DNA of 8,997 bases, from the NCBI GenBank assembly GCA_027728145.1, contig JAQBZV010000028.1:1-8997 (forward strand). Reading direction: 5' to 3'. Positions 1 to 6,326 of the stretch are shown here, piece after piece. A model generated the notes under the pieces. It made no database searches and was not told the origin of the DNA. It was given only the letters and a program-made list of their open reading frames with translations. Every line of letters starts with the position of its first letter. Position 1 is the first letter of the stretch. The DNA comes from Actinomycetota bacterium. GTDB taxonomy: Bacteria > Actinomycetota > Actinomycetes > Actinomycetales > Microbacteriaceae. Made by a program: the position numbers and the translations under genes.

Positions 1-598
1 GAACGGTGCCATCGAAACCCCTGGCGGTGACCACTACTCCTGGCGCCACCTGGTCGATGGCTTGGTGGTGATAGACGTGCCCGGGTACTTCGCCTTCCCC
101 GAGGATCTGGTGGAGTCGGCTGCCCTCCGTGATGGTCATGGGCTCTGGATGGAAGACACCATCGCCTACCCGATAGCGGTCGTGGCCGACAACATCGGGG
201 AGGTGCTGGTGGAGGGTTCCCCCCAGATGGACGTTCAGCATTTGTGCTCCCCGGCAGATTCCAAGGATGGGGAGTGTTAGTTGCCTGGCTGCGGTGAGGA
301 GGGTGTCCTCCAGCGCATCACGGAGGTCCTCTGAGTCTTGGGTGTGGGGGCCTTTGTTCTGGCCATAACGCGCGGGGTTGATATCGGCGCCGCCGGTGAT
401 GATGAGCCCATCGAGTCCTTCGAGGATGCTCGTAGCCTGCTCCAGCGTGATGGGTTGTGGCGGAATCATCACCGCCAGCCCACCGGCACGAGTGACGGTC
501 TCGATGTATTGCGCAGGCAAGACGGCGAGCTCAGTGTCGTAAATGGTCATCTGGCCTGGGGTTCGATACGTCGAGAGACCAATTCGGGGTGTGGACAC
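1..598 (-). CDS. Gamma-glutamyl-gamma-aminobutyrate hydrolase family protein (peptidase C26, PuuD-like), C-terminus missing
   Basis: This is a class I glutamine-amidotransferase-fold hydrolase. Relatives cleave the gamma-glutamyl bond of gamma-glutamyl-GABA or similar compounds in the cytoplasm during polyamine or amine catabolism. Visible marks are an N-terminal strand PRIGLSTYR (residues 4-12), LDGLIITGGADINPARYG (62-79), and the nucleophile elbow GICRGAQ with Cys115 as the expected catalytic nucleophile. VYHHQAI (175-181) matches the family's conserved His-His-Gln segment. The C-terminal His-x-Glu pair that completes the catalytic triad would lie beyond the window. I place the start at GTG 598 because the internal ATG at 550 would remove the first beta strand; an AAGGA lies about 12 bases upstream. 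Family assignment is firm, but the substrate is not shown by the sequence. The gene diverges from the ABC exporter genes. Confidence 0.88.
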   Translation of the reverse strand, partial: MSTPRIGLSTYRTPGQMTIYDTELAVLPAQYIETVTRAGGLAVMIPPQPITLEQATSILEGLDGLIITGGADINPARYGQNKGPHTQDSEDLRDALEDTLLTAARQLTLPILGICRGAQMLNVHLGGTLHQHLPDVVGHDRYRVGDGVFHPEPMTITEGSRLHQILGEGEVPGHVYHHQAIDQVAPGVVVTARGFDGTV

Positions 599-646
599 AG
601 GGTATGCAATTCCTTGGGAGTTCAGAGTGTGCTGGGATATGTCCGC

Positions 647-653
647 TACTCTA
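647..653. promoter_or_regulatory. Overlapping back-to-back -10 elements for the C26 hydrolase and the ABC exporter genes
   Basis: In the gap between the two divergent genes the plus strand reads TACTCT at 647-652 and the minus strand reads TAGAGT at 653-648. Both fit the actinobacterial TANNNT -10 pattern, and they occupy almost the same base pairs. A plus transcript would start near 659 and carry the AGAGGA ribosome site at 667-672. A minus transcript would start near 641, leaving about 40 untranslated bases before GTG 598. No convincing -35 box is visible for either direction. This rests on sequence pattern only. Confidence 0.4.
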
Positions 654-681
654 AGCGAGCTCCAGCAGAGGAAAGTTGATT

Positions 682-1650
682 GTGACAGAACCGTTCATCC
701 AGGCCGCCAACCTAGTCAAGACCTACACCGCCGGCAAACGAGTCGTCACGGCCCTCGACAACTTATCGCTCAGTGTTCCCCGCGGAACGGTGCAAGCCCT
801 ATTGGGTCCAAACGGCGCAGGGAAAACCACGACCGTCAAGGTCCTCACCACCCTCATCAAACCCGACTCGGGTTCCGCGATTCTCGGAGGCGTGGACGTG
901 CTCGCCCAGCCGGACCAGGTTCGCCGCATGATCGGGGTGAGCGGGCAGTATGCCGCGGTCGATGAGAACATGACCGGGTTTGAAAACCTCGACATGGTCG
1001 GCAGGCTCTATCACCTCACTCCCGAGGAGTCTCGTCGGAGGGCTCGGGAGCTGATTGAAATGTTTGACCTGGTGGAGGCGGGGGATCGCCCCGTCAAAGG
1101 GTTCTCCGGCGGTATGCGCAGGCGTATTGACCTCGCGGGTGCCCTGGTGGTGAACCCGCCGGTGTTGTTCCTGGATGAGCCGACCACGGGCCTTGACCCC
1201 CGGAGCCGATTGGCTCTATGGGATGTCATCAAGCGTCTAGTGGCAGGCGGCACCACAGTCTTGCTCACCACCCAATACCTGGAGGAAGCAGACCAGCTCG
1301 CCGACAACATCGCGGTCATTGACGAGGGTCGCGTCATCGCGCAGGGCACCAGCGATGAGCTGAAACTCCTCGTGGGAGGACAGCGCGTGGAGGTCACGGT
1401 CCACGATGTCGCGGACGTCGAGCGAGCAAAGGGCGTGCTCGCCCCACACGTGACCGGTGACATCGTCACCGGAGCTGACGAGAGAACTCTGGTGGGACCG
1501 GTCGATAATGCCGCCAAGTCTTTGCAGGCTGTGTTGAAAGCCATGGCGGATGCCGGGATTGAGCTCAATGACGCCGGAATGCGTCGCCCCACCCTGGATG
1601 ACGTGTTTTTGCAACTCACTGGACACAAGGCAGAGGAGGTCACCGCGTGA
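682..1650 (+). CDS. DrrA-type ABC transporter ATP-binding protein
   Basis: This is the cytoplasmic ATPase subunit of an ABC-2 exporter, in the daunorubicin-resistance DrrA family. Numbered from GTG 682 (322 residues), it has Walker A GPNGAGKTT (42-50), a Q-loop at Gln89 in SGQY, signature FSGGMRRR (141-148), Walker B VLFLDEP (161-167) and D-loop TGLD. The usual switch histidine is replaced by Gln198 in TTQYLEEAD, which is typical of DrrA proteins. The last 100 or so residues form the DrrA C-terminal domain (PTLDDVFLQLTG near the end). A TTG at 676 is also in frame, but GAGGA at 668-672 sits 9 bases before GTG 682 and only 3 before the TTG, so I chose the GTG. The gene is translationally coupled to the permease by a GTGA overlap. 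The substrate (drug, lipid or other) cannot be read from the sequence. Confidence 0.93.
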   Translation: MTEPFIQAANLVKTYTAGKRVVTALDNLSLSVPRGTVQALLGPNGAGKTTTVKVLTTLIKPDSGSAILGGVDVLAQPDQVRRMIGVSGQYAAVDENMTGFENLDMVGRLYHLTPEESRRRARELIEMFDLVEAGDRPVKGFSGGMRRRIDLAGALVVNPPVLFLDEPTTGLDPRSRLALWDVIKRLVAGGTTVLLTTQYLEEADQLADNIAVIDEGRVIAQGTSDELKLLVGGQRVEVTVHDVADVERAKGVLAPHVTGDIVTGADERTLVGPVDNAAKSLQAVLKAMADAGIELNDAGMRRPTLDDVFLQLTGHKAEEVTA

Positions 1651-2471
1651 CCATGCTCACACCGCGGGGAACCCCGCTGTCACGTTTCCTCTCCGACGGG
1701 TGGGTGACCACTAAGCGAAACCTGCTGAAAATCAAGCGGGTGCCCGACATTCTGGTGTTCACACTCATTCAGCCGATCATGTTTGTGCTGCTGTTCACCT
1801 ATGTCTATGGCGGGGTCATCGACATCCCTGGCAGCTCCTATGCGGAGTTTTTGATGGCGGGAATCTTTGCTCAGACGGTGGTGTTCGGGTCCACCTATTC
1901 GGGTTCCGCTATGGCGCAAGACTTGAAAGATGGCATCATCGACAGGTTTAGAACCCTGCCGATGAGCCCTGCGGCAGTGCTGGTGGGTCGCACCAACGGT
2001 GACATGTTTATCAACGCAAGCTCCATGGTGGTCATGATGATCACCGGTTTTATTGTGGGGTGGCGGATTCGCTCCAGCTTCTTTGAGGCCCTCCTTGCTG
2101 TTCTGCTGTTGCTGTTGTTCGCCTACTCGTTCTCCTGGGTGATGGCCTACATCGGCATGAGTGTGAGAAGCCCGGAGATCATCAACAACGTGTCGTTCTT
2201 GGTGCTTTTCCCGTTGACCTTTATCTCCAACGCTTTTGTCCCCTCCGAAACCCTCCCCACCCCGCTTCGGGTGTTTGCGGAGTGGAACCCGGTGTCAGCG
2301 TTGGTGCAATCGGCCCGAGAGCTCTTTGGGAACACTGCTCCGGGAACACCGGTCGGCGATGCGTGGACGTCTCAGAACCCGATTTTGACGGTGCTGCTCG
2401 GAATGGCCGTTATGTTGGCCATTTTTGTTCCACTGTCGATCAGGAAGTTCCAGTCGATTAGCTCTCGCTAA
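1647..2471 (+). CDS. DrrB-type ABC-2 transporter permease
   Basis: This is the membrane subunit paired with the preceding ATPase; together they would export a hydrophobic compound across the cytoplasmic membrane. The 274 residues contain about six hydrophobic segments (near 34-54, 68-88, 122-140, 146-172, 182-200 and 246-263). Family landmarks are [10 protein letters not shown] (99-108), GMSVRSPE (170-177) and [11 protein letters not shown] (189-199), as in DrrB and other ABC-2 permeases. The short N-terminal cytoplasmic stretch is rich in Lys and Arg. I place the start at GTG 1647, overlapping the ATPase stop by 4 bases, with GAGGAGG at 1633-1639 ideally spaced; ATG 1653 is a possible alternative. 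I see no terminator in the 43 bases that follow. The exported substrate is unknown. Confidence 0.92.
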   Translation: MTMLTPRGTPLSRFLSDGWVTTKRNLLKIKRVPDILVFTLIQPIMFVLLFTYVYGGVIDIPGSSYAEFLMAGIFAQTVVFGSTYSGSAMAQDLKDGIIDRFRTLPMSPAAVLVGRTNGDMFINASSMVVMMITGFIVGWRIRSSFFEALLAVLLLLLFAYSFSWVMAYIGMSVRSPEIINNVSFLVLFPLTFISNAFVPSETLPTPLRVFAEWNPVSALVQSARELFGNTAPGTPVGDAWTSQNPILTVLLGMAVMLAIFVPLSIRKFQSISSR

Positions 2472-2501
2472 CAGTGTCAGCCTGCTCTCGAGTGTGTTCT
2501 T

Positions 2502-2507
2502 TACACT
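2502..2507 (+). promoter_or_regulatory. -10 element of a probable leaderless transcript for the DUF2256 gene
   Basis: TACACT lies 7 bases before ATG 2515, so transcription would begin at or next to the A of the start codon. The only purine-rich match upstream, GAGGG at 2508-2512, is just 2 bases from the ATG and too close to act as a normal ribosome site. No -35 box is clear. ACACT at 2503-2507 also pairs with AGTGT at 2491-2495 (5-bp arms), a weak dyad of doubtful meaning. Confidence 0.45.
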
Positions 2508-2514
2508 GAGGGCT

Positions 2515-2667
2515 ATGCCCCGCACAGCCCTCACCAAGAACGGTTTTGCCCCCAAAACCTGTCAGAGCTGTGGTCTGCCCTTTGAGTGGCGAAAGAAGTG
2601 GGCGAAGAACTGGGACCAGGTCCGCTACTGCTCCGAGAAGTGCAAACGAGGGGGGAACTCCTCGTGA
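2515..2667 (+). CDS. DUF2256 family small putative zinc-binding protein
   Basis: This 50-residue basic protein matches what I know of DUF2256: two cysteine pairs, C16-x-x-C19 and C39-x3-C43, flank the hallmark block [19 protein letters not shown] (22-40). The spacing and the aromatic and basic residues between the pairs suggest a small zinc ribbon. The family's function is unknown; in other bacteria it is often seen near photolyase/cryptochrome genes, but none is present here. The reading frame stays open upstream to 2425, inside the end of the permease gene. I start at ATG 2515 because homology begins just after it and a -10-like TACACT precedes it. The stop TGA shares one base with the next gene's ATG (TGATG), so the two are probably co-translated. 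Confidence 0.85.
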   Translation: MPRTALTKNGFAPKTCQSCGLPFEWRKKWAKNWDQVRYCSEKCKRGGNSS

Positions 2668-2966
2668 TGACTGTGACCTTGGTGACGTCGGTGTTTATGT
2701 CGAAAGCGGACGCTCTCGCTGTGTTGGAAGAAGTCCTCGATGCTCCCTGGAACATCGATGATCCAGGCGATGTGACCCTGCCGCTGGCAGGAGGCGTGGT
2801 GTTGAGTATCGAGGTCCCCCACTACGGCGAGGATCTCCCCCTCACCCTGGATCTTCACCACGACGACGCATCAGTGTTGCGAGACGTGGCTGACCAGGTC
2901 TGGGCAACCCTCGAGAAAGCGCTTGGGTGGTCGATCCACGAAATCCCTAGGGGAGCAGTCGGTTAG
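2667..2966 (+). CDS. Uncharacterised acidic protein of 99 residues
   Basis: I do not recognise a family. The protein is acidic, with no signal peptide, membrane segment or cysteine. Its first third looks helical (SKADALAVLEEVLD), its centre looks like short beta strands (VTLPLAGGVVLSIEV), and a second helix is predicted near VLRDVADQVWATLEKAL. ATG 2667 overlaps the DUF2256 stop by one base and has GAGGGGGG at 2649-2656 upstream. GTG 2664 and ATG 2697 are alternatives, the latter without a ribosome site. The 3' end overlaps the converging aspS gene by 20 bases. Coupling to DUF2256 suggests the two proteins are made together, but that does not give a function. Confidence 0.72.
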   Translation: MTVTLVTSVFMSKADALAVLEEVLDAPWNIDDPGDVTLPLAGGVVLSIEVPHYGEDLPLTLDLHHDDASVLRDVADQVWATLEKALGWSIHEIPRGAVG

Positions 2967-4290
2967 GTCCTCTAAACAGGAACGTGGTCTCTCGAATACT
3001 GGACTGCTCAAGCATCAACATCATCACGCGGGCGAGACCCATCCCAAATCCCCCATGCGGGGGGACGCCGTGGCGGAAGAAGTCAAAGTAGCTCTGGAGC
3101 TCATCCAGGTGCATGCCCTTGTCCTTCGCTTGCGCCTCGAGAATCTCGATGCGGTGCTCGCGTTGGGCTCCCGTAGAGATTTCTGTCCCCCGGAATAACA
3201 GGTCATAGGACTTCGTGAGCGCATCATTGTCGGCGTGACGCATGTGATAGAACGGGCGAATGCTGGTGTCGTAGTCGGTCACAAAGACAAACGGATGACC
3301 GTGGGTTTCCTCGATATAGGCGGAAAGTCTGCGCTCTGCCTCGGGGTCCAGATCGCCATCAGCTCGGGGAATGTCATATCCGCCCGCTGACACAATCTCC
3401 CGTGCCTCTTGCAGTGTCACCCGCGGGAACGGGCTCGTCGGAACAGTGAGCTCAACACCCATGACGTCTGAGATCTGAGCGCCATACTTCTCCACCACAG
3501 CGGTGATACCGGCGATCAGAACCTGCTCGTGCATGGCCATCACATCGTGGTGAGAGTCAACCCAGCTCATTTCCGCGTCAACGCTGGTGAACTCGGTTGC
3601 GTGGCGGGCGGTGAAGGAGGGATCTGCCCGGAAAGCTGGGGCAATCTCGAACACGGCACCGAAACCCGCGGGTTGGGCCATCTGCTTGAAGAACTGGGGG
3701 CTTTGCGCCAAGTATGCGGTGGTGTCGAAGTAGCCGACCTCGAACAGCTCCGCGCGAGATTCACTCGCACTGGCCATGAACTTGGGCGTGTGAATCTCGA
3801 TCCAGTTGTTCTCCACCCACCAGGAGCGCATGCCGTGCTCAAACGCTGTTTGGGCACGGAAAATCAGGTTGGCCGCGGGTCGGCGCAAATCAAGGAAGCG
3901 CCAGTCCATCCGCTTATCCACACTGGAGTCCTCCGCAATGGGGGGCTCCGGTTCTGCAACCCCGGTCATCTCGAGGGAGTGGATTTTCACTTCCAAGCCG
4001 CCGAGTTTCACGCGCTCATCGAGCTTGAGTTCACCGGTCACGTGGACAAAGGTCCCGGCAGAGAGCAAAGAAATGGAGTCCGTCAGGGTTCGACGCTCTA
4101 GAGACGAGCCCGCCTCGGGGTCGTCTTCGCGGAGAGCTGGGTTCACCAGCTGGGCGCTACCGGACTCATCCCGCAGGATGATGAACTGCACCTTTTTTTG
4201 GTCGCGGACTGTCTCAACGAATCCCCCCACCGACACAGTGGTGCCATCGGGTGTCTGGGCAAGGTCGGCGATACGGGTGCGAGTGGTCAC
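2947..4290 (-). CDS. aspS: Archaeal-type aspartyl-tRNA synthetase, probably the aspartate--tRNA(Asn/Asp) ligase
   Basis: This class IIb aminoacyl-tRNA synthetase attaches aspartate to tRNA in the cytoplasm. At 447 residues it has the short archaeal-type length, not the roughly 590 of the usual bacterial AspRS with its GAD insert. An N-terminal OB-fold anticodon domain (about 17-110, with VQFIILRDESG) precedes the catalytic core. Core landmarks are YLAQSPQFFKQM (193-204), motif 2 from FRAD to RHATEFTSVDAEM (220-241), RGTEISTGAQREHR (367-380) and motif 3 GGFGMGLARVMM (413-424). LAQSPQ and the KQM that follows favour AspRS over AsnRS. I start at GTG 4290: the frame is open further upstream to 4614, but that part is not homologous and lies across the phosphatase gene. 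TAGACT at 4304-4299 suggests a leaderless mRNA. Archaeal-type bacterial enzymes often also charge tRNA-Asn; here that is inference. Confidence 0.93.
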   Translation of the reverse strand: MTTRTRIADLAQTPDGTTVSVGGFVETVRDQKKVQFIILRDESGSAQLVNPALREDDPEAGSSLERRTLTDSISLLSAGTFVHVTGELKLDERVKLGGLEVKIHSLEMTGVAEPEPPIAEDSSVDKRMDWRFLDLRRPAANLIFRAQTAFEHGMRSWWVENNWIEIHTPKFMASASESRAELFEVGYFDTTAYLAQSPQFFKQMAQPAGFGAVFEIAPAFRADPSFTARHATEFTSVDAEMSWVDSHHDVMAMHEQVLIAGITAVVEKYGAQISDVMGVELTVPTSPFPRVTLQEAREIVSAGGYDIPRADGDLDPEAERRLSAYIEETHGHPFVFVTDYDTSIRPFYHMRHADNDALTKSYDLLFRGTEISTGAQREHRIEILEAQAKDKGMHLDELQSYFDFFRHGVPPHGGFGMGLARVMMLMLEQSSIRETTFLFRGPNRLLP

Positions 4291-4298
4291 GAGAGTCG

Positions 4299-4304
4299 AG
4301 TCTA
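4299..4304 (-). promoter_or_regulatory. -10 element for aspS, probable leaderless transcript
   Basis: Read on the minus strand this is TAGACT, ending 8 bases before the GTG start at 4290, so the mRNA would begin at or within a base or two of the start codon. There is no ribosome-binding sequence between the hexamer and the GTG. The expected -35 position (about 4322-4327, minus strand CTCGGG) does not match a consensus. Confidence 0.5.
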
Positions 4305-4331
4305 GCCCGGACCCAGATTCTCCCGAGCTTG

Positions 4332-4350
4332 CCCCTCGTAGAATGAGGGG
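4332..4350 (+). promoter_or_regulatory. -10 element of the cytochrome c maturation operon, set inside a 6-bp dyad
   Basis: TAGAAT at 4339-4344 is a near-consensus -10 hexamer. The 6 bases after it lead straight into GTG 4351, so the transcript should be leaderless. The hexamer lies in the 7-base centre of an exact inverted repeat: CCCCTC at 4332-4337 and GAGGGG at 4345-4350. The right arm looks like a ribosome site but touches the start codon with no spacer, so it is unlikely to work as one. The dyad might be a protein-binding operator. No -35 box is evident. Confidence 0.5.
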
Positions 4351-4986
4351 GTGCCAGCAGACCTCCTCCACTTTGTCAGGCATGGCGAGGTGCATAACCC
4401 CGAGCGCATTCTGTATGGCCGACTCGACGGGTTTGGACTGAGTGATCGCGGCCACCAGATGGCGGCGAGAAGCGCCAGCGCTCTCGCAACACGACCCATA
4501 GCGAAGATCTATGCGAGCCCCCTGCAACGAGCGCAAGAATCTGCGGCCCCACTCGCTACAGATATGGGCCTGCCGATTGAGACCGATGAGCGCCTGAACG
4601 AGGGTCTCAATCATTTCCAGGGGACCAGGCTTTCAGCGGCCAGGCTGCTGCGGGACCCCTCCGCCTGGATGGCGCTTCACAACCCGTTCAAGCCCAGCTG
4701 GGGTGAGCCCTACCGAGACATTGCGAAGCGCATGATGGCGGTGGCGGAGGATGCCTGGAACTCCGTGGAGGAGGGCGAGGTGGCGCTCGTTACCCACCAG
4801 GTCGCGATTTGGGTCATGCATCGATACGTCGCAGGAATTCCGTTGCCGCACTTGCCCTCGCAGCGACGATGTTCACTCTCCAGCATCACCACCATCAAGA
4901 AGGTGGGGGAGCGCTGGAAAGAGGAAAGCTACCGGGAACCAGCGGCTGACCTGTTAGAAGATGCCATCGATTTGGGAGCCGTCTAG
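4351..4986 (+). CDS. Histidine phosphatase family protein (phosphoglycerate mutase-like)
   Basis: This cytoplasmic protein of the branch-1 histidine phosphatase superfamily has 211 residues. It carries the RHG motif (10-12) with phospho-accepting His11, SPLQRAQESA with Arg60, acidic Glu84 in the ERLNEG segment, and the second catalytic histidine His149 in LVTHQ. Members are mostly phosphatases on small phosphorylated metabolites, and some are mutases; the substrate here cannot be told. GTG 4351 is the only start that keeps the strand before RHG, and it is placed for leaderless translation. The gene ends directly against the next start (TAGGTG), so it belongs to the operon. The same neighbour heads the equivalent block in mycobacteria (as I recall, Rv0525 before Rv0526-Rv0529), but its link to cytochrome c assembly is unexplained. 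Confidence 0.9.
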   Translation: MPADLLHFVRHGEVHNPERILYGRLDGFGLSDRGHQMAARSASALATRPIAKIYASPLQRAQESAAPLATDMGLPIETDERLNEGLNHFQGTRLSAARLLRDPSAWMALHNPFKPSWGEPYRDIAKRMMAVAEDAWNSVEEGEVALVTHQVAIWVMHRYVAGIPLPHLPSQRRCSLSSITTIKKVGERWKEESYREPAADLLEDAIDLGAV

Positions 4987-5586
4987 GTGAGGGCATTACT
5001 GGGTGCCGGCCTGGTTCTTGCCGGTCTCCTGTTGAGCGGGTGCGCGGGTGAGGGTGACGCTCTCGCGGAGCAGTATCGAGCCGGGACCGGGGCGAACTAC
5101 ATTTCAGGTGATGGTGCGCTGACGGTGGTGGCTCCCGAGTCACGTGCTGACTCGCTGGAGTTCTCTGGACCACTCGAGGTGGGTGGGACTTTCTCTAGTG
5201 CGGACTATGCGGGCCAGATCCTGGTGGTCAACTTTTGGTATGCCGGGTGCCCACCGTGTCGCCTGGAAGCCCCCGACCTAGAGGCACTCCACCAAGAATT
5301 TAGGGATGAGGGGGTTGTCTTCATTGGGGTGAACATCCTCGACCAAGCCCCCACCGCACTCGCTTTTGCTGATGAGTTTGGGGTGACCTACCCCTCCATC
5401 ATGGACACCAACGATGGTTCTGTTCGCCTCGCGTTTGCTGGCCAAGTAGCGCCAAACGCAGTGCCCACCACGGTCGTGCTGGATCAGCAAAGTCGTGTTG
5501 CCGCACGGATTTCCGGGCTCCTCACCGACCCCGACGTGCTAGCGGAACTCATCCGGGACGTTCAAGCCGAGGGCCTTGGCTCATGA
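4987..5586 (+). CDS. resA: TlpA/ResA-like thiol-disulfide oxidoreductase lipoprotein
   Basis: This is a membrane-anchored extracytoplasmic thioredoxin of 199 residues. A lipoprotein signal (MRALLGAG..., lipobox LLSGC with Cys19) tethers it outside the membrane. A flexible stretch then leads to a thioredoxin fold with LVVNFWYAGCPPC, active-site Cys88 and Cys91 (CPPC), and the cis-proline segment NAVPTTVVLD. TlpA/ResA proteins reduce the CXXCH cysteines of apocytochrome c before heme attachment, and are themselves reduced by CcdA, which is the next gene. GTG 4987 abuts the previous stop and has GGGAG at 4974-4978, 8 bases upstream. The stop overlaps the ccdA start (ATGA). The role in cytochrome c maturation rests on both fold and context; the exact partner specificity is inferred. 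Confidence 0.92.
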   Translation: MRALLGAGLVLAGLLLSGCAGEGDALAEQYRAGTGANYISGDGALTVVAPESRADSLEFSGPLEVGGTFSSADYAGQILVVNFWYAGCPPCRLEAPDLEALHQEFRDEGVVFIGVNILDQAPTALAFADEFGVTYPSIMDTNDGSVRLAFAGQVAPNAVPTTVVLDQQSRVAARISGLLTDPDVLAELIRDVQAEGLGS

Positions 5587-6326
5587 GCTCCATCGGTGAG
5601 CTGGTCTTCTCCGGGCCCCTGCTGCTGGCCTTGCCGATAGCGCTGGCTGCCGGATTCGTCGCGTTCGCGTCACCCTGCGTTTTGCCTCTCGTCCCCGGAT
5701 ACCTCGGCTATGTCAGTGGGTTCACCGGCTCCACCACTACGAAGCGGCCCACCACCCGATTGGTGGTGGGGGTGTTGCTGTTCATTCTGGGGTTCTCCAC
5801 CGTGTTCATCAGTTTCTCCATCGTGTTTGCCTCACTCGGGGCAGCGCTCATCGCGTGGGTGGACGTCATCCTGCGGATTGCGGGCCTGCTGCTAATCCTG
5901 ATGGGCTTTGTGTTTATTGGGCAGGTGTCGTTCCTGCAGCGGACAACAAAACTCCCCCTGGCCAGTGCCAATGGTTTCCTCGGCGCACCAATCCTCGGTG
6001 TTGTCTTTGGTCTGGGCTGGGCGCCCTGCATTGGCCCCACCCTTATTGCGGTCAACACGTTGGCGTTTAGCGTGGGTGACGTTCCTCGAGCGGCTGTGCT
6101 CGCTGTGGCGTATTGCCTCGGGTTGGGAATACCGTTTCTTCTCATTGCGCTCGGCTTTGGCTGGGTCACGGGAGCAGTTGACTGGGTGAAGCGTCACATT
6201 CGCGCGATCAACATTGCCGGTGGTGTGATTCTGATGGCCATTGGAACAGCCATGGTCTCGGGTGTGTGGCAAATCTGGATGTCGAGTCTTCAGGCGGTGA
6301 TCGGTGGAACCACTACGCCCCTCTGA
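5583..6326 (+). CDS. ccdA: CcdA, cytochrome c biogenesis thiol-reductant transporter (DsbD transmembrane domain family)
   Basis: This integral membrane protein passes electrons from cytoplasmic thioredoxin to extracytoplasmic thiol proteins such as the TlpA-like protein encoded just upstream. Its 247 residues hold about six membrane segments (near 13-35, 60-85, 88-115, 132-158, 165-190 and 207-230). The two redox cysteines are Cys32, in FASPCVLPLVPGYLGYVSG, and Cys149, in GLGWAPCIGPTL, the paired family motifs. ATG 5583 overlaps the preceding stop by 4 bases with GAGGG at 5569-5573. The end overlaps the resB start by 23 bases. The length is normal for CcdA. Confidence 0.95.
   Translation: MSSIGELVFSGPLLLALPIALAAGFVAFASPCVLPLVPGYLGYVSGFTGSTTTKRPTTRLVVGVLLFILGFSTVFISFSIVFASLGAALIAWVDVILRIAGLLLILMGFVFIGQVSFLQRTTKLPLASANGFLGAPILGVVFGLGWAPCIGPTLIAVNTLAFSVGDVPRAAVLAVAYCLGLGIPFLLIALGFGWVTGAVDWVKRHIRAINIAGGVILMAIGTAMVSGVWQIWMSSLQAVIGGTTTPL

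Noticed and set aside
338..965. Two overlapping plus-strand open frames
   Set aside because: They are shadows of the minus-strand amidotransferase and of the ABC ATPase; neither translation resembles a protein family.
2425..2514. Longer N-terminus for the DUF2256 protein
   Set aside because: It would run inside the permease gene and add 30 residues not found in the family; ATG 2515 fits family length and the promoter position.
2953..3009. Inverted repeat GAGCAGTC / GACTGCTC
   Set aside because: The 8-base arms are exact but separated by 41 bases inside the aspS 3' coding region, with no T-run; chance is likely.
3529..4101. 190-codon plus-strand open frame within aspS
   Set aside because: It is antisense to the conserved synthetase core, with no promoter or ribosome site and no recognisable domain.
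4291..4614. Upstream extension of the aspS frame on the minus strand
   Set aside because: The added 108 residues show no synthetase similarity and lie across the phosphatase gene and its promoter; homology starts at GTG 4290.
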